A stretch of 64,000 nt of DNA, taken from the NCBI GenBank assembly GCA_944474755.1, contig OX104125.1, positions 44,345,899 through 44,409,898 of the forward strand, read 5' to 3'. Positions 1 through 12,540 of the stretch are shown here, piece after piece. The notes beneath the pieces are model-generated. The model had not been told where the DNA came from. It saw nothing but the letters and a program-made list of their open reading frames with translations, and did no database searches. Made by a program: the position numbers and the translations under genes. Every line of letters begins with the position of its first letter. The first letter of the stretch is position 1. The stretch comes from Limnoperna fortunei (taxonomy: Eukaryota; Mollusca; Bivalvia; Mytilida; Modiolidae).

Positions 1-658
1 AGTGTCTTACCTTCTGACAACCTCATGTAACCGGTACAAGAACTTTCACCAGCAGCATTTCCAATGGTACATGTGTACATGTGTACATGCGTACTAGTAC
101 TAAGTGTCTTACCTTCTGACACTCTTATAACCGGTACAAGAACTTTCACCAGCAGCATTTGCAATTGTACATGTGTACATGTGTACTAGTACTAAGTGTC
201 TTACCTTCTGACAACCTCATATAACTGGTACAAGAACTTTCACCAGCAGCATTTGCAATGGTACATGTGTACTAGTACTAAGTGTCTTACCTTCTGACAA
301 CCTCATGTAACCGGTACAAGAACTTTCCCCAGCAGCATTTGCAATTGTACATGTGTACATGTGTACTAGTACTAAGTGTCTTACCTTCTGACAACCTCAT
401 GTAACCGGTACAAGAACTTTCCCCAGCAGCATTTGCAATTGTACATGTGTACTAGTACTAAGTGTCTTACCTTCTGACAACCTCATGTAACCGGTACAAG
501 AACTTTCACCAGCAGCATTTGCAATTGTACATGTGTACATGTGTACTAGTACTATGTGTCTTACCTTCTGACAACCTCATGTAACCGGTACAAGAACTTT
601 CCCCAGCAGCATTTGCAATTGTACATGTGTACATGTGTACTAGTACTAAGTGTCTTAC
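1..658 (-). repeat. 86/94-bp tandem array made of exon 18 end plus its splice donor
   Basis: The motif CTTACCTTCTGAC (the donor in reverse) recurs near 6, 108, 200, 286, 380, 466, 560 and 654; the last belongs to the true exon. Spacing is 86, 92-94 or 102 bp, and the differences are extra 8-bp TACATGTG blocks. Each unit equals 67 bases of exon (from TACACATGTACAATT to the donor) plus 19 bases of intron. The array runs off the left edge. Substitutions are few, so the expansion looks recent. Confidence 0.95.
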
Positions 659-834
659 CTTCTGACAACCTCATGTAACCGGTACAAGAACTTTCACCAG
701 CAGCATTTGCAATTGTACATGTGTAGCACCCTTGGTCCTTGTCAGTGACACCTCGGACTGTCAGATAACAATTGCCACCATCTTGGGATATCCAGTGGCG
801 TCCATCGTTAGTCAATGGCTTCGAATCTTTCAGC
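659..834 (-). CDS. unc-89: unc-89 exon 18: second half of Ig5
   Basis: 176 bp, entry phase 2, exit phase 1, acceptor TGATGTTTCAG and donor AGAAG|GTAAGA. It encodes residues 936-993: LKDSKPLTNDGRHW, CYLTVRGVTDKDQG, then CYTCTIANAAGESSC with the F-strand Cys 974, ending GYMRLSE. The last 67 bases of the exon and 19 bases of intron are repeated seven more times downstream, each copy with an intact GTAAGA donor. Only the donor at 657-658 preserves the reading frame, because extending into the next copy shifts frame and reaches a stop. Confidence 0.93.
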
Positions 835-3800
835 CTGAAACATCAAGTTTTCAAAGAAATATCAAACCTCTGATAGGTTTGTTTGTTTTATTTGAATGGT
901 GTTTAATGCCACTTTCAGCAATTATTCAGAATATCATGGCATCCAGTTTTTATTGGGGAGAAGGCTGGAGTACCAGGAGAAAACCCCCGACATGCCAATT
1001 AAGATTGGAGTCAAGTACACACTTCCCGCAATGAGACTGGAACCCACAATCTGAGTGTTGACAGAGTGGTTAATCTTCTATTAAGGTATCCGACCCATAA
1101 TTGAAGTCAACGCTTAATTTATTGTTCGACCAAGAAATACAGCCTTATTAAATTAATGTATTGCTAGTTAATGATACAAATTAAATATCTTGTTTTACTT
1201 TGTGTCAATGTTAACATTTTTGGTAAAAAAGTTAGTTACTCAAATAGTATTTCCGGTTTGCTGAAATTTACCGAAGTCTGCTCCATTGAATAGCAATGGC
1301 CATCCGGGACATCAAATATGATCACGTGGTCAATAATGGTCCGGATACCTTAAATACATCTATGTCAACACTGTGTGCTTGCAAGTGACTTTAACAATGA
1401 GGCATGTCTTAACAAGAGTGACAAGATTTAAACTGTAGTTGGTAGAAGTTTAAAGATTGATTCAAAAACTGTACAAAGAGATGATTACTTACTCCAAATG
1501 TATTGTATTTTGTAAAATTAACTGAAATGGGAAAATTCTAAAACAATTCCATAATAACAACTTTAATGTGTGAAATCTTTCTGTGAATATTCCGGGATGG
1601 AAAACTGTAAGAGGGATTGATTTCACAAAATGGGTCTTCTGTCTATAGCAGGGGAAGTATATGAGTAAGCCGTTTTCTGCTGAAGGTTGGGTCTTCTAAA
1701 ATTCCTCAAAAATAAATCTAGATTGCATGGTACAGCTGAAAAATTGTTGAAACGTGAAAAACACCAAACAAACAAACCTGCAGATACCAAACTATTGTTT
1801 GTTTGTCTGAATATTGTTAATTTTCAGCTACATAGGAATGTCCAATTTTAATTGGGGGAGCAAGATGGAGTACCCGCAGAAAACCCAGATTTTTGGTAGG
1901 AAAACTGCCAATCCTTGTCAATTACGATTGGAGTACAGCACAACCTGCCCACAGCGAGACTTGAACCGTCAACCTCAGTGTTGACAGACCAGGTAATCAA
2001 TAGCAGACTTACTACTTTAACCACATGGCCACCGAGGTCCCACCAAAAAGAGTATTTCATTTGATGGGTTGTATGGTATTTTCCTCTATCCACAACTCAG
2101 CGTGGTCAACTTATGCCATCAAAAATGTAGGTTTAAAAAACAATTTTGGAATTCATTTTAAATATGACCTGATGAATTTGTTTTATGAAGTGTGTGAAAT
2201 AAATATTATGATAAATATTAGACAAAATTAATATAAATTCAAATACTTTATAATTAGCTGTAACAAAGGCACACCACTCAGCAGCAAAATTATTTGGCAA
2301 ATACTGAACTGGTACCCTGTATTAGTACACAAGAGGATCATTAATGAACTGGTCATGTAACAGTCATTACCTAACACAGCTCCATCTGGTAGACATTACT
2401 GCTACCATATTTTCTGGTGTATAAGTCTCTCTCTGTTTTAGGTCTTATGCTAGATATGCTTATACAAGACATGTCAAAAGTAAAACAGGGTATAACTATA
2501 CACAATACAATACGGTAATTGTACCATACCAACATGTCTACAACTTGTTTAATCTTACCAGGTTATGGTAGGCTCTGGAATACCCATAATTCTACATTCA
2601 AACTTCCCATCTTTCCCTGATGGTACAGAAATGTCGTCAATTTTCTTCAAGAAAGTTGGCAAGTAGCCATATTTAGCATCAAAGTCTTTCTGAGTGAATC
2701 TGCAAAATAAAGTGGTGGTTGATAATGCTAGTTCCGTTTGATTATAGACAGCGTTGGAGGTTCACTTTGATAATTATAGACAGCAGTGGAATTTTCTTTG
2801 GAGTTCCCTTATATGTAGACATTTCCAAAAACAAATGAAAGTACCCTTGGATAGTTTCAAAAAACAGTGTTAGTTCCCTTCGATAGTTCTAGAAATTTGT
2901 AATTCTAGAAGCCAGTGAGAGTTCCCTTGGAATTCTCTTAGATATTTCCAAAAAAAAGATGGAAGTTTCCCTTAAGTTTCCTTAGATATTTCCACATATA
3001 AGTGGAAGTTTCCTTAGATATTTTTTTAGTGTGAGCTCCCTTGAATAGTTCTTAATAACAGTGTAATTTTCTTTGGAGTTTATATACATATTTTAATTTC
3101 TTTTAAATGCTCATAAGCTGAGCAACATTGTCCATTTTGTATAAACTAACTTGGTATTTTAATGCGTGACTAATTAATTATGTTTGTTTGTTTGTTTTAA
3201 CACCACTTACGGCAATTTTTCAGCTATATCATGGCGTCCAGTTTTTATTGGGGGAGGAAGCCGGAGTACCCAGAGAGAAGCCCCTACCTTCAGTAGGAAA
3301 ACTTGTCAGTTATGATTGGAGTCAAGTACACCGTGCCTGCAGTGAGACTCGAACCCGCAACCTCAGTGTAGACTGATTATTATGTCACAGTAACATACCT
3401 GTACAATCAACAAGTGACATTCTACAAAAATACTGTGAGTTGCAAATATTATTTTATGGCATATTAAATATGTCTTATTTATTTCTTTTTCCAATATTGA
3501 ATTAAATATATAAAGATTGTTTTTCAATTGTTGGTTAGATTATATGATGTAGATGACTTTGGATTGGTTTAAAATCTACATAATTTATTGTTGTAAAATA
3601 ACCCAAAGTTGTATATATCTAAAATTAAACTAACCAACAATTAAAAACAGTAGATATTTCCCAAATAACAAGTGGAAGTTGATTTGAATATTTCAAGTGC
3701 AAAAAGGCAAATAAAAGCAGAGTCTGTAAGAAACAATAATACATACTTTGGTTCATCTGGTTGTTCCTGTGCCTTTCTAGACTCCCGAACCAGGAGATTT

Positions 3801-6800
3801 CCACTGCAGTAAACTTCACCTTCTGAATTGACAGCCTTGCATGTAATTTTACCATCATCATCTAAAATTAGGTCTTCAATTGACAGTCTGTATACATCAC
3901 CATCCTGACTAATCGTAAATCGTCTGCGGGATTCCTGCAAAACAGAAGAAACTGTAGCACAGGGCAAAAGAAATTGTGACTACATGCGTACATTGATAAT
4001 TTAGTAGACCTCTGTTCATCCCTTTGCTTTGCTTCTTTGAAAATTTTTCTTTATTTTTGAATAATTTTTCCTAATTTTAACAATAAATCATAAATACTTG
4101 GGGCCTCTGTGACCGAGTGGTTAAAGTAGTTCATCTACTATTGATCATGTGATCACATCAACACTGAGGTTGTGGCATTGTCAGTTTTCTAATCGAAGGT
4201 TTGGGGTTTTCTTGAAATTATTGAAAAATTGCTGAAAGTGGTGTTAAACACTATTCAAGCAAACAAAGAAACATAAATACTTACCGAGATTGGTTTGTGA
4301 TTAAATAACCACGAAACTTTTGGTGGTGGCTCTCCAATCACAACTACTTCAAATGTCACACCTTCTCCTGTTCGCATATTCTGGTCTGTGATTCTTTTCA
4401 AAAATTTTGGCAAAACTGGAACATTCTTGATCTTTTCACTCAAAACATTCAACCCTGCGCTACAAGAGGCTTCACCAAGGGGATTCTTTAGATTACAAGT
4501 GTATGTGCCGAGGTCTTTTGGGGTCACCTGTTTAATACAGAGGCTGCACAAGTTTTTCTCCTGAAGCAAAGCTATGTTGTCATTTGGTATGATTTCAATG
4601 TCATTAAACAGCCATTTTATGGTCGGCATTGGTCGTCCATCGATCAGGCATTGTAACTCTGCAGGAACACCTTCTGTAAGAGTCTGGTCATAAAATCTAG
4701 TCAGGAACTGTGGTGCCATGTCACCTTCGTCTTGTTGGTCATGGAAAGCTAAACATAGAAATATACAACATTATATAATCACCAAATATTGTTTACACAA
4801 ATAAATAAAAAGGAATAAAACGTCTTCATTGTATATTTACAATGTTTTAGGGTTTTTTGTTTGTTTCAATGGCGTTTAGCACCACTTTCAGCAATTTTCA
4901 GCTATATCATGGCATCCAGTTTTTATTTGGGGAGGAAGCCGGAGTTCCTTGACAAAACCCCAGACTATCATTCATAAAACTAGCAATCCCTGTCAATTAA
5001 GATTGGACTCGAGTACATACTTCCCCAGTGAGACTTGAACACACAAACTCAGTGTTGACAGACCATGTGATCAATAGTAGACGAACTAACTTAACCACTC
5101 TGCAATTTTTACTATGAAATGTATTTGCCATGATTTTTGTAAACAACATTTCTATTTTAAACACTTTTCTTTCTTCTTTCAGTACACACTTTTTCAAGGG
5201 GAGATAGTCCAATCACTAAAAGGAAAAACACACTTACCAATAACATTGAGATAAGCCTCAGTCATAGCCTCTCCATATTTGTTGTGTGCCCAGCAGGTGT
5301 AACGACCCATGTCGTCCTTGACAACATTCTGTATGAGGAGAGAGTAGATCTCGTTGTTAAAGTTCAGTAATTTGTATCTGTCATTTGGCTCTACAATTTT
5401 GCCATCCTTCATCCTGAAAAAAATGGATTTAATTCTAAATAAGTTATTGTGAGATTATACTCCATGATGATACCCAACAATCTATATACCTTAAATGTGG
5501 TCTTATGATAAATCTCACAATTGTCCACCACCATACAAAGCAACGGACAAAATTTAAGTATTGTGTAATTTATCATTGCTGAGAAAAATGTAGTGAACAA
5601 GTGTGGACTGTGAGCAAATGCTCACTAGTGATAATCTAGCTTTCACAAAAATTTTGCATGTAAGTCAACTATGTGTAAAAATCTAAGTATTCAATAAACA
5701 GGAAGTAGATGACCAAGGAGCATAAAATTACTATACACCATATGGTACTATAGGATAAAGCAATATACAAAATACCAAGCTTCTGGATCCTACAGTTGCT
5801 TAGAAAACTGTGACAGAAATTTTTGTTACAGACAGACGGACGGATGGACAAGGGTAAAACAGTATACCCTTCTTCTTTGGGTATAAAAATGGTTACGAAT
5901 GCTAAAAATCTTAAACGACGTACAACACTCCACTCTGATTCACACACATACACACAGAGACTGATAGTTAAGAATATAACCCTCGTCCCTATGGAAATAG
6001 AAAATGTGTTGTTTTTCATAATAATGCAAAGTTTATATGGTAGTTTAGTTGTGATTTTCATAAAATAGATGTCCAACTATCTCTAGTTTTATAAATATTG
6101 CACAAGAATCTAAATCCTTTGCCACTTCATGGCTTCATTATGTTTACAAAAAAGCTACTAAATATAAATGCTGTAGCTCTAAAAATGAGAAGATAGCTGG
6201 ACAAGGCATGTACCCTTATATGAGCTTTTTGACAATTTACTCAAATGGTTCTTCATACCATCATTATATGTACAAACATGCTAATAAATATCAATGCTAT
6301 AGCTAAAAAAACTTAAGGAGAAGATAGCAGGACAAGGCATGTACCCTTATCACAGTTATCTGGTCTGCAACTATCTGTAGTTTTATGAATATTTCACAAA
6401 AGTCAAAATCTTTTGGCCCTGCACATCTCCATTATGTGTTCAAATATCCATTCAAGTATGGAGGTTGTAGCTTAACAGCTGTACAAGAAAATAGCCAGAC
6501 AAAACATGTACCCAATAAGGACAGCAAAATGACCAAATGTATAACAATATGTTATATATCATGTTGGTAAGAAGTCTATCAATTTTGGGGGAAATCCGTC
6601 AAATTTCAAGGTCGCAGTCTGTGAAAAAATTCTGAATTTTTTACAAAAATGTTGTTTCCAGACAATAACTACTTTGGGATGTTCAAAGTTTCCCAAAACT
6701 TTGAAGAAAATCCCAGTGTAAGAAGTGTTATGAAACTAGGCTCAGGTTATTCTCTATACTCTACAGCCTGTCAATAATTGATAGCATTCCTAAAATAAAG

Positions 6801-9800
6801 CTTTTGTAAAGCAAAGTATTCTAATCAAAGGGAGACAATTTAATATTTTTATTTAACAAAAGGGAGATAATTAAATTGGCTTGTAAAATTTTATATTGTA
6901 CCAAAAGAAAAAAAGAAACTAATTTATAATATAAATTTTATATATATATAAATTTTACACTAACCAAACTATATCTGGTTTTGGGTAAGCTACCACACGA
7001 CAGTCGAAACGAGCTAGGCGACCTTCCTCAACTTGACAGCTATTCATTTGAAAGAAGTAAGCTGGTGTTTGATATTTGGCATCTGATAATCCTTCTTTGT
7101 ATTTGTTTAACAGAGAGGGTTGTACTAAAAAAGAAAATGTTTACATGTTTGCAAATGAATTGTTAAAAAACAGATTGTACATTGTTTGAATGGGTTTGTT
7201 TGTTTGTTTGTTTGATTGTTTGAATGGACTTGAACCCAACTTTTAGCAATTTTACATCTATATCATGGCATCCAGTTTTTATTGAGGAGGAGGACAGATT
7301 ATCCCCAAAAAACCACCGACCTTTAATTGTAACATTGGCAATCCTTGTCAATTAGATTGGAGTCAAGTGCACCCTCCCGCAGTGAACCTGCAACCAATGG
7401 AAGACTAACTTTTCCAGGCACCTCACTGAATCCAGTATTACTGTATAATATGTTATGTTATCAAATTATCTTTCCTAACACAGGGGTCACAACAAAGAAC
7501 CCATTAAATCTCAAGTTAATGTGATAACATTGTGAAAATCAACATAATGGTAGTGATGACATTTTGATCATTATTGTAACGACAAAATGCCTAGACTTCC
7601 CCAGCAACATGAAGTTAAACCGTGTTGGTTCAGCAGTTCTCTAAGGTGTCATTGGCTTGTTCTATTTGCTATGATACAAATTGTTGAGAATGTCAATAAA
7701 ATCACACCCCATCACACCTAATCAATTACCGTATATTTTAGACTATAGGTCTAGACTTTTTTTTTCCTTTTAGAAGCCTATAGGTAAAATGCAAATTAGA
7801 TGTGAAGTTTGTTTGTGTGTTTGTTTATGGTTTAATGCAATTTCTGCAATTTTACAGCTACATCATATCAATTGAATGAGGGGAGGAAGCAGGAATGTGC
7901 TTGATTAATAGCAGAATAACCTGAACAACGCGGCAACCGAGGTACTTACGTATTTATTGTACAGTCAAGTAAATATAGACCAATAGTTCAGAATATATCA
8001 CATTGAGTTAATTGTTGCTACTTAGTACAGTAAAAAGCTGGAAATTTAGTATTCAAGAAATGGAGATTTAAAGAATCAATTGCTGTCTGCAACAAATAAT
8101 TCTTTATCAATACATACCTTCTCCAACATAAAATTCTGTAGTACTGATCGTGGAACCATTAACGTTCATAGCCCTTGCTGTATATAGTCCAGTATCTTCT
8201 CTCCTGGTGTCTGTAAACTCCAATGCATGGATAGCTCCATCTGTAATTACTTTGCAATGATCTGACTCAAACAGTGGCCGATTATTTTTCAACCATAATA
8301 CTTTAGGTTGGGGAATTCCAGCCACTTCACACTCCAATCGTGCCGTAGAATTTTCTGTAATAAAATGTTGAGAAAACTATCAGCAAACCTTCTATGTTGT
8401 GAGAGAAAAACGTGAAGGATCATGGGAAAAAGAAGGATCATGAAAAATTAGAAGATGTACCATAACATTAATTTAAACTGATGTGGATATGTAAACTACA
8501 GACCATGTGGATTTTCATTTTTCCACCCATCCACAGTGTAGATAAAATGTCTAGCTTGTCTCCCCTGTCAACCCCATGCAAAAAATCACTCTCAGGCACA
8601 CAAAACATAACTGGTTCCATATAACCTCTGCCACACGTCATCCTGTATACTGCAGGACTATATTTTTTGTCTGACCATGACATTTGTAAACCTAGAATGA
8701 AGTTTTCGGTAAAAAAAAAATTTTCAGATATTTTGAGACCTGGGAATTCTTTATAATATGGAAGCAATTTCTCTTCTGATGTCATTATTTTTCATTGTTT
8801 TATCAATTTCTTGGTGATTTTCAGACAGACCAATGATATTTTAGATATTTTTTAATTATTTTTAGCATGAAAATGTGCCTTTTGCATTTTAAAAGAAAAT
8901 AAATACCTTAGCCATTCAATTCTTAATCATGGGTTGATATATATTGATTGATTTATACAAACATTTGTTGTTAAGTTATAGATGTGATAAAATTAAACGT
9001 TTATGTTATAACCCTGTGTCGTTGCTATTTGTGTGGTGTGTAACATAACTGTATGTGTCTGCATGAAACACTTCCAGTCATCAATGTGCCTTTATATTCC
9101 TAAGTATCAATGGTTGAAAGACTGTGTGTAATGCCATAACCTATTAGCCTTCTGGAAAGTTCTAGTTTAATCAGACAAAGAGTTTATACATATAATTTCT
9201 TTACTAAATAATTAAATATATCAAATAGTTTGGCCCTAGGGAAACACTCAGCTTTGAAATTTTAATTACCTGTCAGAGCAAGTCAGCTTGCAGTCCTTGG
9301 ATTGAAACTGCCTGCCCAACAATATGCCAGTACAGGGGATATGGAGCGAGGGATCTCCATTAGGGGATGAGACGAGGGTCTCATCTGCAGCCGGAGTGTG
9401 CAAGGTCTGCAATGGTTCTCCAGGGGATGAGACGAGGGTCTCATCTGCAGCCAGGTAGTGCAAGGTCTGCAATGGGGACAGGGGATGAGACGAGGATCTC
9501 ATCTGCAGCCATGTAGTGCAAGGTCTGCAATGGGGACACTGGCGCTAGAATGAAATTTTGTAGTTATATACCCCCTAAATACTTGGGAGATGAATGAAAT
9601 TTAAGAAACGATCAGTGATAAAATTTCATAAAGGTCCAAATATTTATCACTGGAATGCTGAGATGTTACCCTTGTCATGACAGTATTGAAGGTGTTTGGA
9701 TGGGGTTGGTGGGTGGAAAATTTTTAGAACAGCAACACTTTTGAGTCTAGCAATTTGTCTGACTACTGAAAACCAGAACACTGAATACCCAGATTGGCTA

Positions 9801-12500
9801 ATGGTTATACACACAGTTATTTAGTGGAAAATCCCTAAAATGGGAGGAGCATAAGGCAGAAACCTGTTACTGATTTATGATGACTAATTCATTACCACTT
9901 ACACTGATTGTTTATTGTCATGTAAAGGATTAAGAAATGATGAAGCTCCCTGTTGAGCTTCCAGTTGTAACTTCAAGGTGTCAAGTGCCAAATTTTATTA
10001 ATCTCATATTATATAAAAAATAATTACACCAAATGTTATGGGACTTGAGAAATGTATTTCCTGCAAACAAGTGAAGCAGTTTTTCCTGTTTGTATAAACA
10101 TAACTTATATTTCTTATAAGTAACTATTGATTTATTGATTGACCGTTTGCTTTAATGTCTATCAACATTTCAGCTATGGGTTATTTCCGGGTACTCCGGC
10201 TTCCTCCCACAATAAAAACTGGACGCCATGATATAGCTTAAAAATTGCTGAAAGTGGCATTAAAACATCATTCAAACAAACAAACAAACATTTCAGCTAT
10301 ATTCTGGACTGGAAACAGTTTGCAAACTATAAATCTATGGGAAAAAAGAGATACCAATAAGAACATATTTTAAAATCCACTGGAAATAGTATGGTCTATT
10401 GGTTAGATACAGAGTTGTGGTGGTTGCAATAAGCCTTCTCTTTGTCAAAATCTCCAAATAGGGTCTTTATATTGCACGGAGTGTGCCACTTTACAAACAC
10501 GTTACACAATGTGGTTAGGCTAACTGTATTATAACCTGACAACAATTATTTCTGTAAAAACTGTCCTGTGTGTGCCACAGCCTACCTCCAACAATTGTTT
10601 TTTGTAGCTTCCTCTTAAACAAAGGTCTAGTTGTTCCATCTTCAAACTCTGCTGCAATGTATCTGTCACCCACAAGGTCCTTTCTGGTGTCTAGTATGTT
10701 AAAATCTGAAATGATATGGCAAAGTTTAAAACAGCATTTCGCCATTTTTCTCACCCAAGTTATAGAAAAATCTCAAGACTAAAAATGCTTTTGGTGAGAT
10801 TTCTTTGTCTCACTGGGTGAGATAGCTTATTATAACGTCAATTACTTATGACGTCATTGACGTCAACTCAGTATGCACAACTGGCTACCAAGCATTCTGA
10901 AGAAATGCATAAAAAATGCGGAACTCTGGTGAGAAAAAGTATCAAATCACTCGTGGAAAGCAGAAATTCTCAAACCCGTGGCCAAAGATATCTCTTAGTC
11001 CAGTCCCTTAGTCCAGTCCCTTAGTCCAGTCCTTTAGTCCAGTCCCTTAGTCCAGTCCCTTAGTCCAGTCCCTTAGCAGAGAAAAACTAGTACACAGAGG
11101 GAACACCAATAACATTACACTGTAGCATGGTAATAAAAACCAAAAGGGACATGTACTTAAACTAATTAATTTCCCAAATTTATTGATACAAAATCAAAGG
11201 TAATTATAAGAATTAAATACATTCTTTTGAAGTTGAATTGATGTATGAATGCGTTTACCATGCACACACTTTAATCATGAAGAGCTACTTCACTTCACTG
11301 AAAATGTGCTTTGTCAACACTTTCATACGTCAATGGAGGCATAAGGTAGTTTGTCAACTATTGATCACATAGTCTGCATACACTTAGATTACGGGTTCGA
11401 GTCTGGCTGACTGAAATCTTAATTGACAAGGATTTGTCAATTCAAATTAGAGTCAAGTACACCCTGCCAGCGATAAGACTTGAATCCGCAACCTCATTGT
11501 TGACAGACCATGTGATCAAAAGTAGACTAACTAAATGGCCACTGAGGCCCCTGACTTCGGGAAATAAGTGATTGCATGATTCCAGCCTGACAAGGATTGA
11601 CTTTTTTCTGTATCAAGTTTAGAGTTGTCACCAGGTACTCAGACCACCTCCACCAATAAAAACTGAATGCAATAATATACAGTGCAAAGGTTTTTGAAGT
11701 GGGAAGAAACTTTACAAATAGAAACAACAAACTGGTCAAAATATTTTGTAACTATAAAAAAGTCATGTAAGAATGCATATTTATATAATTTTCAGTATAA
11801 ATTTTTACTTAGAATCATCCCAACAAACATTTTTTTGTACAAAATAAAACTGAAAGACTCACAACTGTGCTGCTTTTGTAAAAATAATGAAGAAACAATT
11901 GAACACTTATTTTATGAATGTACTATAACTAATCAGTTTTGGGATTCTGTTATTAGTAAACTTAGATCATATTTTTGCAATGTAGCTTTTGACAAAGAAG
12001 GCTTATTTCTTGGTTTTGTTAATGGCACACCCCTATTAAATTTACTTATAATTATTACTAAAAGATACATTTACAAATGCAAACTAAATGAAGCACTACC
12101 AAATATCATTGAACTGCAGTGTAAAATACAACAATATAAACAGATTGAACGTTATATTGCAGAGAAAAATAACACACTGTCCAAATATGAAAAATTCTGG
12201 GCTCCCTCACATCTTATTTTCTCATGATGATTTCAAATCGATTGTCAAGTTTGATATACATGTACATGTTAATATAGTTTTATGTTATTGTAACGCAAGC
12301 TACAAAGATCACTTTAGATTATAAATAGGTGTTGGTTGAATGAGGTTGCATGAGAGTGTGAGAGAGTGTGATCAACTTCTCTTTTAAAATGTATTATATA
12401 CCAAAATTAATTAGTCAGATTCTAAAGACTTATTTATAATCCCTGAAAACCCTAGTCAGGTGGTTTTGTACAGGGAATTGTTAAATCCTGACTGCTGAAA

Positions 12501-12540
<40 letters not shown>

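Noticed and set aside
5669..6076. 135-codon minus-strand frame with hydrophobic stretches
   Set aside because: Lies wholly in a repeat element shared with 23403-23675, and shows no domain, splice or start context.
8468..8785. 105-codon minus-strand frame between exons 11 and 12
   Set aside because: Exons 11 and 12 already join in phase within one Ig domain, so an exon here would break the fold.
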